NCBI GenBank assembly: GCA_015489145.1
Contig: WGAH01000311.1
Span: forward strand, 1-8,395
Length of the DNA stretch: 8,395 bases
Source: Deltaproteobacteria bacterium
GTDB taxonomy: Bacteria; Myxococcota_A; UBA796; UBA2385
Direction: 5' to 3'
Part shown: positions 1-5,747 of the stretch, piece by piece
How positions within the stretch are numbered: the first letter of the stretch is position 1
Layout of the letters: each line of letters begins with the position of its first letter
Made by a program: the position numbers and the translations under genes
The notes under the pieces: model-generated
What the model was told of the DNA's origin: nothing
What the model saw: only the letters and a program-made list of their open reading frames with translations
The model's database searches: none

Positions 1-69
1 GCCTGGCCCTGCCAGTTCAGCGCCGAGAAGGTCGACCGCCAGGAAGCGCTCCCGGCCGCCGAGGAGTAG
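1..69 (+). CDS. C-terminal end of an unidentified protein (5' truncated)
   Basis: Reading frame 1 is open from the window edge to a TAG at 67-69 and encodes 22 residues ending in QEALPAAEE. The tail is hydrophilic and rich in Ala and Glu, as is common at the end of soluble proteins. No motif can be recognised in so short a piece, so no function is offered. It is called because the frame is open from the edge and no better frame competes. The downstream hairpins could end its transcript. Confidence 0.45.
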   Translation, partial: AWPCQFSAEKVDRQEALPAAEE

Positions 70-185
70 CCGCGGGCGCGGCGCTCAGCGGGCCGCGAGG
101 ATCTCCCGCGCCCGGTCCTCCGCGTCCTGGAGGAGCGCCATCGCGTAGTCGGGGTGGCAGCCCTGCGCGGATTCGCCCCTCCGCG

Positions 186-202
186 AGGGTCGGAGCGACC
201 CT
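186..202. terminator. 7-bp perfect hairpin in the intergenic region
   Basis: The arms AGGGTCG (186-192) and CGACCCT (196-202) are perfect reverse complements around a GAG loop. The hairpin lies between the end of the forward fragment (69) and the end of the arylsulfotransferase-like gene (269), so it could stop transcripts from either side. There is no T-tract, so it is not a classical intrinsic terminator. An overlapping shorter pairing, CCCT (177-180) with AGGG (186-189), could compete with it. Confidence 0.35.
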
Positions 203-259
203 AAAGCACCCGCCCACGCGCCGCGTCCAACCCGCCAGACCACGGCTCGGGCGCCGCCG

Positions 260-283
260 AAGCCGCGGCTACTCCCGCGGCTT
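260..283. terminator. 9-bp hairpin enclosing the stop codon of the arylsulfotransferase-like gene
   Basis: AAGCCGCGG (260-268) and CCGCGGCTT (275-283) are perfect reverse complements around the 6-nt loop CTACTC (269-274). The reverse-strand stop codon TAG (269-271) sits in the loop. It is placed as a 3'-end structure for that gene. No U-tract follows in the reverse direction, so termination or mRNA 3'-end protection is inferred from position only. Confidence 0.4.
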
Positions 284-1660
284 GACCAGGGCGTAGAGGT
301 CCTCGATGTACTGGCCGCGGCCGAGCAGGCGGGTGCCGTGGAAGTCGACGTGCCAGACCATGTCACCGTCGGCGGTGACCTCGTACAGCTCGCTGCCGCT
401 GCCGACGACGTGCAGGGTGTTGCCGTTGTCGAGACGCCAGGCGTCGCCGTTCGTGTCGGCGTAGATGTCGGGGTCGTAGCTCCAGACCTGGTGGAGAACC
501 CCGGCGTCGTGGTCGACCTCGTACTCGCGCAGCATCGTCGTGCTGCCCGAGTCGTTGCGGGCGTAGGTCGAGACGAGGAGCGTGCCCGCGTCGGTGTAGC
601 TGATGCCGTGCTGCCAGGAATACTGGCTGTCGTCGGGATCGAAGCTGTAGCCGTTGCGGACGCCGCCGGCCCACCACAGCGACTCGCCGGTGGCGTGGTC
701 GACCTCCACGATGGCGTCGTTCGTGTAGAAGCTGTAGAGGAAGGTGTCGGTGGGCTCGTTGTAGAACAGGCCGTTCGACTCGCAATCGCCCGAACGCGGC
801 CAGTCGTCGCGACAGGTCCACAGCACCGTCTCGTCGCTGGCGTCGAGGGCCTTTTCCACCAGCGCCTCGCCGCCGCCGTGATCCTGGCTGCCCCAGACGA
901 GGTTGCCGTTCGGGAGCTGCACGAAGGCGTGGTGCAGGCCCGGCGTGTCGATGGTGTCGATTTCCTCGTCGAGCCAGGTGCGATGCACCTTGGAGCCCGC
1001 GCCGCCGTCCCAGTCCGACCAGTAGGTCGCCTCGTCCCACAGGATGTGGTCGCCGGACTGCGCCACCTGGGCGAACAGCGTCCAGTGGTGCTCGGGGGTC
1101 TCGTTGGCCCACACCACCCGCCCCTGGCGGTCGATGATGAAGGTCCAGTAGGTGCCGCCGGTCCAGCCGCCGTTGTCCTCGTTGATGCTCGTGAGGAGGT
1201 AGCGCCCGCTGGCCAGCCAGCGATCCGCGTCGGCGATGTCGACGGTGCCCAGGGGCAGGCCGTCGGGCACCGCCGCCGTGGTGATCGGGTCGCCCTCGGC
1301 CTCGTCGCCGGTGTCGAGGACGACCTTCCAGCGGGCGTCGGTGTCGTAGGGAATGCCGACGATCAGCGCCTCGTTGGTCCCGGCCCGCGCCGAGATGGCG
1401 GGGGTTTCCAGCCACTCGTCGTCGTCGAAGCTGTAGCGGACGGTGGCCTCGGCATCCACGTCCTGGTTCCAGCTCACGTAGACCAGCGATCCCCAGGTGT
1501 CGTGCAGGCGCCAGTCGAGGTCGGTGATCGGGCCGTCCTCCTGCGCACCCCCGTCGCCCGCCGAGCCGCCGTCGCCCGCCGAGCCGCCGCCCCCACCGTC
1601 GACCACCGGAGCGCAGGCGGCGCGGGTGAGCAGGACGAGAACCGGGACCAGTCGTGCCAC
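269..1660 (-). CDS. Arylsulfotransferase (ASST)-like exported beta-propeller protein
   Basis: 463 residues from a GTG start, chosen because GGGAGGT (reverse strand of 1665-1671) lies a few bases upstream. Residues 1-15 form a short hydrophobic leader, and Cys16 in TRAAC resembles a weak lipobox, so this may be a lipoprotein. A Gly/Ser/Asp linker (21-43) follows, then a fibronectin-III-like region (about 45-135), then repeated propeller-like blades. The blades carry features typical of the arylsulfotransferase family: His243/His244 before LPNGN (249-253), WQHGISY (349-355) and RLDNGNTL (409-416). Known family members transfer sulfate between phenolic compounds using a histidine; which His would serve here cannot be settled by eye. 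Cys283 and Cys293 could form a disulfide. It lies downstream of two genes on the same strand but has its own candidate promoter. Many family relatives have unknown substrates, so 'ASST-like' is safer than a named reaction. Confidence 0.82.
   Translation of the reverse strand: MARLVPVLVLLTRAACAPVVDGGGGGSAGDGGSAGDGGAQEDGPITDLDWRLHDTWGSLVYVSWNQDVDAEATVRYSFDDDEWLETPAISARAGTNEALIVGIPYDTDARWKVVLDTGDEAEGDPITTAAVPDGLPLGTVDIADADRWLASGRYLLTSINEDNGGWTGGTYWTFIIDRQGRVVWANETPEHHWTLFAQVAQSGDHILWDEATYWSDWDGGAGSKVHRTWLDEEIDTIDTPGLHHAFVQLPNGNLVWGSQDHGGGEALVEKALDASDETVLWTCRDDWPRSGDCESNGLFYNEPTDTFLYSFYTNDAIVEVDHATGESLWWAGGVRNGYSFDPDDSQYSWQHGISYTDAGTLLVSTYARNDSGSTTMLREYEVDHDAGVLHQVWSYDPDIYADTNGDAWRLDNGNTLHVVGSGSELYEVTADGDMVWHVDFHGTRLLGRGQYIEDLYALVKPRE
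1551..1586. repeat. Two tandem copies of an 18-bp unit encoding the Gly/Ser/Asp linker
   Basis: The 18-bp unit starting CCGTCGCCCG occurs at 1551-1568 and again, identically, at 1569-1586. On the reverse strand it encodes the repeated GGSAGD linker between the leader and the folded part of the arylsulfotransferase-like protein. The exact match at DNA level suggests recent duplication. Gain or loss of a unit would stay in frame and change linker length only. Confidence 0.85.
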
Positions 1661-1688
1661 GAGGACCTCCCAAGGTGGAGCGGCCGGT

Positions 1689-1694
1689 ATCGTA
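1689..1694 (-). promoter_or_regulatory. Candidate -10 box (TACGAT) for the arylsulfotransferase-like gene
   Basis: The reverse strand reads GCTACGATACC here. TACGAT fits the TAnnnT core of a vegetative -10 box and lies about 28 bp upstream of the GTG start, leaving a leader of roughly 20 nt that holds the Shine-Dalgarno. The hexamer 17 bp further upstream (reverse strand of 1712-1717, TGCGGG) is a poor -35. The G/C homopolymer at 1696-1710 fills the spacer. This is a call from position and motif only. Confidence 0.35.
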
Positions 1695-1695
1695 G

Positions 1696-1710
1696 CCCCC
1701 CCGGGGGGGG
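1696..1710. repeat. C7G8 homopolymer tract
   Basis: Seven C (1696-1702) are followed directly by eight G (1703-1710). The tract is self-complementary and lies between the stop of the 88-residue gene and the start of the arylsulfotransferase-like gene. It could fold as a hairpin ending the upstream transcript, or vary in length by slippage. Such tracts are also prone to sequencing and assembly error, so the exact count should be treated with care. Confidence 0.8.
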
Positions 1711-1729
1711 ACCCGCAGTGAGGATTCGG

Positions 1730-1996
1730 TCAGCCGCCGCCGGGCGGGCCGCGCCCCCTCCGGTAGGCGCGCTCGAGCCCGCAGGTGCACCGGGTAGGAC
1801 CGGGCCCCGGCGGCCGGTGGTGCTCGCAGGTCGGGTCGTGCCGCAGGTAGGGCCGGGCCTCGGCCAGCCAGGCGCACCAGTCGAGCACGTCGACGAGCAG
1901 CGGGTCGCGGAGGCGACGCGCCCGCTGCCGGGCGAGGTGGAGCTTCTGGCGAAGCTCGCCTGGGGTCGGAACCGTCCGGGGCGATTCGGGAGCCAT
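1730..1996 (-). CDS. 88-residue Cys/His protein, possible zinc binder
   Basis: I do not recognise the family with certainty. The start at 1996 (MAPESP) is chosen because GGAGGT lies just upstream; an in-frame extension to 2047 has weaker support. Residues 13-50 look helical and basic, with KLHLARQRARRLRD followed by a hydrophobic DPLLVDVLDWCAWL stretch. The C-terminal part carries Cys57, His59, His60, Cys70 and Cys72 in a C-x-H-H...C-x-C-G-L arrangement, which could bind one zinc. Short CxCGL tails occur in small phage-like and uncharacterised bacterial proteins, as far as I recall. The end is Gly/Pro/Arg-rich. It lies between the phosphodiesterase and the arylsulfotransferase-like gene on the same strand, 86 and 69 bp away, so it may share a transcript with either. 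Confidence 0.6.
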   Translation of the reverse strand: MAPESPRTVPTPGELRQKLHLARQRARRLRDPLLVDVLDWCAWLAEARPYLRHDPTCEHHRPPGPGPTRCTCGLERAYRRGRGPPGGG

Positions 1997-2000
1997 GACC

Positions 2001-2006
2001 ACCTCC
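2001..2006 (-). promoter_or_regulatory. Shine-Dalgarno GGAGGT fixing the start of the 88-residue gene
   Basis: The reverse strand reads GGAGGT, then GGTC, then ATG (1996-1994). The strong match and short spacing favour this ATG over the upstream in-frame ATGs, one of which overlaps the Shine-Dalgarno itself. Confidence 0.6.
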
Positions 2007-2027
2007 ATGACCCCCATAGTTGAACAG

Positions 2028-2058
2028 GTTTTCAGGGCGCCGTCCACCCGTTTTCAGG
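2028..2058. repeat. Direct repeat GTTTTCAGG, two copies 22 bp apart
   Basis: GTTTTCAGG is found at 2028-2036 and 2050-2058, so the copies begin 22 bp apart, about two turns of the helix. They sit in the 86-bp gap upstream of the 88-residue gene, and their T-runs stand out from the GC-rich surroundings. This could be a pair of regulator half-sites on one face of the DNA. No known regulator motif is recognised. Confidence 0.5.
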
Positions 2059-2082
2059 TCAGCATGTGTCCGCTTTACAGCC

Positions 2083-2886
2083 TCACCGCGGGCGCAAGGC
2101 GATGCGCGCCCGGAGGCCGTAGTGGTCGCTCACCGGGCTGTCGCGAAACACCACGTCCAGCGCCTCGGCCTCCAGGTCGACCGTCGCGCCGTCCCGCAGG
2201 TAGATGCGGTCGAAGCGCGCCCGCCTGCCCCGCGGCACCCAGGGGTTGTCGCCGGACCAGGTGACGAGATCGCGCCCGCCGGCGGTGTCCTCGAAACCCT
2301 GGGCCTCGATCCAGGCGGCGGTGGCGGCGTCCTCGGGGTTGGCCTCGTCCAGGTTGAAGTCGCCGGCGAGGATGACCGGGCGGTCGCCGGCTTCGGCCAG
2401 CACCTCGCCCACCCCTTCCTCGACCTGCGCCCGCCGCACCGCGCCGTGGCGCCGCCCGGCCTGGGTGTGCAGCACGCCGACCACCACCTCACCCACCCCG
2501 CCGATGCGAAGCACCGTGCCGAGCACGCCCTTCCGCTTGAGCACCTCGATGCCCCGCCGGACGCTGAACGGGTGGAACCAGCTCCGGGCCACCTCCCGCC
2601 CGGTGAGCACGGCCAGGCCCGAGGCCCGCGCCGCCGCCGGCCGCACCAGCCGCCGGTCGAAGGCCGGCGGACGCCGCCGCCACAGCTCCTGGAACAGCAC
2701 CACGTCGTGGCGGTCGCGCACGGCCCGCACCAGGCGCGCGAGGCGGTCGCGCCGGTCGCGGGAGACGGGCCAGGGCAGGTCCCAAGCGTTGATCGAGACC
2801 AGGTCGAGGGTGACCGGCTCGGCCCACAGGGGACGGCTCCAGGCGAGGGAACCGGCGATGAGCGAAAGAACGAGGGGATGACGCAT
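2083..2886 (-). CDS. Secreted endonuclease/exonuclease/phosphatase-family phosphodiesterase (sphingomyelinase-like)
   Basis: 267 residues from ATG at 2886. This start gives a clear signal peptide (residues 1-22, likely cut after LWA), so the longer frame upstream is not used; the Shine-Dalgarno is weak. The metal-dependent phosphodiesterase motifs appear in order: Asn33 in SINAW, Gln66-Glu67 in FQELW (metal-binding Glu), His140 in LHTQA, Asp176 and Asn178 in GDFN, and Ser253-Asp254-His255 in SDHYG (general-base His). LKRKGVLG (116-123) and the SDHYGLRA ending resemble neutral sphingomyelinases more than DNA-repair nucleases. The length is normal for the fold. The likely place of action is the periplasm or outside the cell; the substrate (phospholipid, nucleic acid or inositol phosphate) cannot be decided from the sequence. 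It is divergent from the DUF502 gene, with a 124-bp gap. Confidence 0.85.
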   Translation of the reverse strand: MRHPLVLSLIAGSLAWSRPLWAEPVTLDLVSINAWDLPWPVSRDRRDRLARLVRAVRDRHDVVLFQELWRRRPPAFDRRLVRPAAARASGLAVLTGREVARSWFHPFSVRRGIEVLKRKGVLGTVLRIGGVGEVVVGVLHTQAGRRHGAVRRAQVEEGVGEVLAEAGDRPVILAGDFNLDEANPEDAATAAWIEAQGFEDTAGGRDLVTWSGDNPWVPRGRRARFDRIYLRDGATVDLEAEALDVVFRDSPVSDHYGLRARIALRPR

Positions 2887-3000
2887 GGCGGAAGCGAGGA
2901 CTCCGCGGCCGACGCCGCCGGACCACCCCGACAGGGTGCCACGGGCCGCGCGGGGCCACAATCGGCGCTACCCGGATAGAACCGGCCCGTCCACCTCCGC

Positions 3001-3005
3001 AGGAG
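3001..3005 (+). promoter_or_regulatory. Shine-Dalgarno AGGAG fixing the GTG start of the DUF502 gene
   Basis: AGGAG lies 5 nt upstream of GTG at 3011. The frame is open 126 bp further upstream, but that extension would be a Pro/Arg-rich tail overlapping the divergent gene's start, unlike DUF502 proteins, which begin close to the first membrane segment. Confidence 0.6.
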
Positions 3006-3010
3006 ACCCC

Positions 3011-3655
3011 GTGCGCCTCCTCCACGGCCTCCGCCAGTCCTTCCTCGTCGGCCTGGTCGCGATCCTCCCGATCTACATCACCGTGTGGGTGGCGGTGGCG
3101 GTGTTCAACTACGTCGACCGCGTGATGGCCCCGCAGTTCGACGACCTCATCGGCTTCCACGTTCCGGGCCTCGGCGTCGTGACCACCCTGGTGGCGATCA
3201 CCCTGGCCGGCGTGCTCGCCCGCTTCGTCGTCGTCCGCCGGCTGGGCCACAGCCTCGAGGCCTTCGTCGAGTCGGTGCCCTTCCTCCGCACGGTCTACGG
3301 CGCGGTGAAGCAGGTCCTCCTGCCCCTGGTCGGCGGCGGCGAGGCCAAGGCCTTCAAGCGGGTCGTCGCCTTCGAGTGGCCCGGCGACGACCCAGAGGTC
3401 GTCGGCTTCCTCGTGCAGGAGCGCCAGGTCGGCGAGGCCCCCGGTCCCGACGACGAGGTGCTCGTCTTCCTGCCGACCAACCACCTGCACCTCGGCTTCG
3501 TCATCGCCACCCGCCGCCGCAAGCTCCGGGTGCTCGACATGTCCATCGAGGACGCGATCCGCACCCAGTTCTCTCTCGGCGTCGCCGCCCCGCCGGTCCA
3601 GCTCGCCGGCCCCGCGCGGCTCGCCGACATCGCCGGGAAGGCGGAAATCCGGTGA
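3011..3655 (+). CDS. DUF502 family integral membrane protein
   Basis: 214 residues from GTG at 3011. Two membrane segments are visible, about 9-33 (FLVGLVAILPIYITVWV) and 53-75 (GLGVVTTLVAITLAGVLARF). The second is followed by the family's conserved stretch: RLGHSLEAFVESVPFLRTVYGAVKQ matches the usual small residue, P-x-x-x-x-x-Y and K-Q pattern (78-102). The rest is a soluble domain with EVLVFLPTNHLHLGFV (149-164) and LDMSIEDAIRT (175-185), in the places where most relatives have a V-F-V-P-T segment and a D-M-S-x-E-D-A segment. Many relatives have TPNPTSG after the P-T; here it is NHLHLG, a variant. The family also occurs in plants (LIKE-COV proteins); its biochemical role is not established. 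The next gene follows after 25 bp, so the two are probably co-transcribed. Confidence 0.88.
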   Translation: MRLLHGLRQSFLVGLVAILPIYITVWVAVAVFNYVDRVMAPQFDDLIGFHVPGLGVVTTLVAITLAGVLARFVVVRRLGHSLEAFVESVPFLRTVYGAVKQVLLPLVGGGEAKAFKRVVAFEWPGDDPEVVGFLVQERQVGEAPGPDDEVLVFLPTNHLHLGFVIATRRRKLRVLDMSIEDAIRTQFSLGVAAPPVQLAGPARLADIAGKAEIR

Positions 3656-3680
3656 TAAGGTGGGCTCCACCGGAGCCGCC

Positions 3681-4409
3681 ATGCTGCGTCGCGTCGCCGT
3701 CCCCACCCTCTTCGCCGCCTTCCTGCTGTGCGGCGCCGGCGCGCCCCCCGAGGGCACCAGCGTGGACCTCGCGGCCGGCGCCAGCGCCTACGAGATCCGC
3801 CGCGGCGGCTGCGGCGCGCCGCTGTACCGCTACGACATCGTCGAGCCCGCCGTCCACGCCGCGGTGCACCACCGCGGACCGCGGGGCTGGACGGTCTCCG
3901 GCGCCGCCACGGTCGCCCCCGGCGTCGTCACCCGAAGCAACCTCGAACAGGCCGGCGACGCGCCTTCGGACCCCGAAGATGTCTACGCCGTCGGCGAGGT
4001 GATCCCCTCCGCTGACGTCGCCCTCACCGGCGGCTGGCACGGCACCTGGGCAGGCATCGAGGGCGGCGCCGGCTTCGTGCTCCTGGAAGGCACGCCCTTC
4101 CTCCTGCCCGTGGGCACCGTCTGGATCGGCCAGCCCCGCATCTTCTACGCCTGGCTCGACGCCTTCACCGGCCCCTTCACCGGCTACCTCGCCCACGACA
4201 TGGCCGCCGGCCTCGGCACGCGGCAGGCCGGCTGGCGGGCCCGCCTCGGCGCGAGCCCCACGGGCCTGGTCGCTGCCCTCGCCGCGCCCCTGCCCGGCGA
4301 ACCCGCCTGGGAGCTGGGCGTAGAAGCGCAGTTCAACCCCCTCGACGAGGCCCTCGACCGACCTGCGACCCGCACCCTGCTCACCGCGCGCTGGCGGCCC
4401 GGCGAGTGA
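3681..4409 (+). CDS. Exported protein of unknown function, probably beta-rich
   Basis: 242 residues from ATG at 3681, preceded by GGAG with 5-nt spacing; an upstream in-frame GTG at 3660 has no better support. Residues 1-21 form a signal peptide, with likely cleavage after GAGA. The Cys at 17 is not in a good lipobox. The mature part is rich in short alternating beta-strand patterns (GFVLLEGTPFLLPVGTVWIG, and WELGVEAQF at 210-218, RTLLTARW at 231-238), which would suit an outer-membrane barrel or a periplasmic beta-sandwich. It ends in RPGE rather than the terminal Phe typical of barrels, which weakens the barrel idea. I recognise no family. It is 25 bp after the DUF502 gene and its stop is 9 bp from the stop of the convergent serpin gene. 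Confidence 0.7.
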   Translation: MLRRVAVPTLFAAFLLCGAGAPPEGTSVDLAAGASAYEIRRGGCGAPLYRYDIVEPAVHAAVHHRGPRGWTVSGAATVAPGVVTRSNLEQAGDAPSDPEDVYAVGEVIPSADVALTGGWHGTWAGIEGGAGFVLLEGTPFLLPVGTVWIGQPRIFYAWLDAFTGPFTGYLAHDMAAGLGTRQAGWRARLGASPTGLVAALAAPLPGEPAWELGVEAQFNPLDEALDRPATRTLLTARWRPGE

Positions 4410-4421
4410 GCGCCCCGCTCA
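4407..4421. terminator. Hairpin formed by two convergent stop codons
   Basis: TGAGCG (4407-4412), loop CCC, CGCTCA (4416-4421). The left TGA is the stop of the exported-protein gene, and the right TCA is the reverse-strand TGA stop of the serpin gene. The whole gap between the genes is therefore the stem interior and loop. It would fold in RNA from either strand. The stem is short and has no T-tract, so efficient termination is uncertain. Confidence 0.35.
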
Positions 4422-5708
4422 AGACGGCGCGACCACGCGCCCGAGAAAGAGCACGGCCCCGGTGGGCTCGTCGCGCAGGTACCACAGGAAGGGACGATCC
4501 GCCGTGACGGCGACGGCATCTTCGGGTTCGGCGGTCCCATCCATGACCACGGCGGTGCCAGCAGCGGCCACGATGCCGTTCTCGTCCACCTCCACCCGCG
4601 CCTCGTGCTGCACGCGGCCGATGTAGAGCTCGCCGGACCCCGACATGCCGGTGAAGTCGGCCAGGCCGGGGTCGAAGGCGTCCACCATGCCCAGGCTTCG
4701 CAGCGCGTCGTTCAGCGCCACCGGCGTGTCCACGGCGAAGCGCGGCAGGGCGAGGTCGACGGGGGTGGCCGCCATCGCCGCGTCCACCTCGGCGAGGAAG
4801 GCGGCGTCGAGCCCCGCCTCGACCTCCGTGAACCGGCCCTCGTCCGGCAGGACGACCACCAGCGAGAACTGCTGACCGTCCACGGGGATCGCCACCGCCT
4901 GCCACCCGTCCCCCGCGCCCCAGGGCAGCTCCTGGCCGTCGAGGTGCATCATCTCGACCGTGGTCGACGACCCGTCCAGCGCGGTGAAGGCCGCCGGCGC
5001 CGTCGCCTCCTCGGGGAAGGCCACGTCCCAGGCGCCGGCGAAGTAGACGGTGTTGACGAGGACGAGCCGGGTGAGCTCCGACACGGCGCCGGCGGGAAGC
5101 AGCTCGGGAATGAGGTCGTGCGTCCGCTCGGCCACCCAGCCGTTGATCGCGGCGCGGGCCCCCTCGGCGTCTCCGGCGAAGTCGACCAGGTTCATGCCGG
5201 CGCCGTACCAGCGCGCGAGCAGGTCGAGGAAGTCGGTCTCGAAGCCGTAGCCCACCTGCCCCCACAACGAGTTGGCGAGCGCGATCTCCGGGGCGATCTC
5301 CTGCGAGACGCCCGCGTCGGGGCGCGCTTCCAGCCCCAGGGCCAGGGCGTCCATCGCGGCGTGCAGGCGCTCGTCCTCCAGCGTGAAGCGCAGGGCCTCG
5401 TCGATTTGCGCCGCGGTCTCGCCGCGGGCGCCGGCCCGGGTCATCGCCAGCGCCACCTCGATGGAGAGCGGGGAGAGGGCGAGGTCCTCGGACGAGTCCG
5501 CCGCGAGGAGCGCGTAGAGATCGGTGCCGAAGCCGTTGATGCCCGCCACCAGCTCGGCGACGTCGGAGTCGTCGGGCTCGGCCTCGCGGGGCACGTCGGA
5601 GCGGACCTCGTCGTAGGCGGGGGAACCGGTGTCGGCCCAGCCGGTGTCGTCCGACCCGGCCACGTCGTCCACGACGCAGGCGGCGAGGAGAAACAGGAGC
5701 GCGTGCAT
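4419..5708 (-). CDS. Serpin-family protease inhibitor, lipoprotein
   Basis: 429 residues. The start at 5708 has GGAGGG (reverse strand of 5714-5719) 5 nt upstream. LLFLLAAC gives a good lipobox with Cys11 as the lipidated residue; an Asp/Gly/Thr/Ser-rich linker (about 14-48) then leads to a full-length serpin fold. Family marks: ALSPLSIEVALAM (77-89), ANSLWG (146-151), NTVYFAGAW (219-227), LPRF (321-324), QHEARVEV (367-374), and ADRPFLWYL before TGAVLFLGRVVAP near the end. The reactive-centre loop begins ENG (376-378) and continues IVAAAGTA (379-386). The small-residue hinge suits an inhibitory serpin, which traps serine or cysteine proteases by loop insertion. Counting from Glu376 as P17 puts P1-P1' near Thr392-Ala393, but the loop is longer than in alpha-1-antitrypsin, so this is uncertain. 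It is monocistronic, with a sigma-54-like promoter. Confidence 0.92.
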   Translation of the reverse strand: MHALLFLLAACVVDDVAGSDDTGWADTGSPAYDEVRSDVPREAEPDDSDVAELVAGINGFGTDLYALLAADSSEDLALSPLSIEVALAMTRAGARGETAAQIDEALRFTLEDERLHAAMDALALGLEARPDAGVSQEIAPEIALANSLWGQVGYGFETDFLDLLARWYGAGMNLVDFAGDAEGARAAINGWVAERTHDLIPELLPAGAVSELTRLVLVNTVYFAGAWDVAFPEEATAPAAFTALDGSSTTVEMMHLDGQELPWGAGDGWQAVAIPVDGQQFSLVVVLPDEGRFTEVEAGLDAAFLAEVDAAMAATPVDLALPRFAVDTPVALNDALRSLGMVDAFDPGLADFTGMSGSGELYIGRVQHEARVEVDENGIVAAAGTAVVMDGTAEPEDAVAVTADRPFLWYLRDEPTGAVLFLGRVVAPS

Positions 5709-5731
5709 GGGAACCCTCCGCTCGCCGGATA

Positions 5732-5747
5732 AGCAGGAACCGTGCCA
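5732..5747 (-). promoter_or_regulatory. Sigma-54-type (-24/-12) promoter for the serpin gene
   Basis: The reverse strand reads TGGCACGGTTCCTGCT. Against the consensus TGGCACG-N4-TTGCW the only mismatch is C for T at the twelfth base, and the GG and GC pairs have the exact required spacing. The expected transcript start is near 5721. That gives a 13-nt leader holding the GGAGGG Shine-Dalgarno before the ATG at 5708. Other TGGCAC occurrences noticed in the window lack the matching GC element. Sigma-54 promoters need an enhancer-binding activator; I see no clear upstream dyad for one. Confidence 0.65.

Noticed and set aside
363..1877. Reverse-strand 504-codon frame overlapping the arylsulfotransferase-like gene
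   Set aside because: Arg/Gly/His-rich low-complexity translation in a shifted frame of a well-supported gene.
338..2023. Long forward open frame of 561 codons antisense to the arylsulfotransferase-like and 88-residue genes
   Set aside because: It is Val/Ala/Gly/Arg-rich with no motif, and it mirrors two genes with good Shine-Dalgarno sequences and recognisable products. Long antisense frames are expected at this GC content.
2950..2985. Vegetative promoter for the DUF502 gene (CACAAT or GCTACCC as -10)
   Set aside because: Neither candidate has a matching -35 or a complete -10, so the motif is too weak to call.
2489..3757. Reverse 422-codon frame across the divergent DUF502 region
   Set aside because: It crosses the starts of two supported genes and reads as His/Asp/Glu-rich shadow sequence.
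4034..4049. Second TGGCAC match as a sigma-54 site
   Set aside because: It lies inside a coding region and lacks the GC pair at the required distance.
4605..5732. Forward 375-codon frame antisense to the serpin
   Set aside because: The serpin on the other strand has family motifs along its full length; this frame has none.
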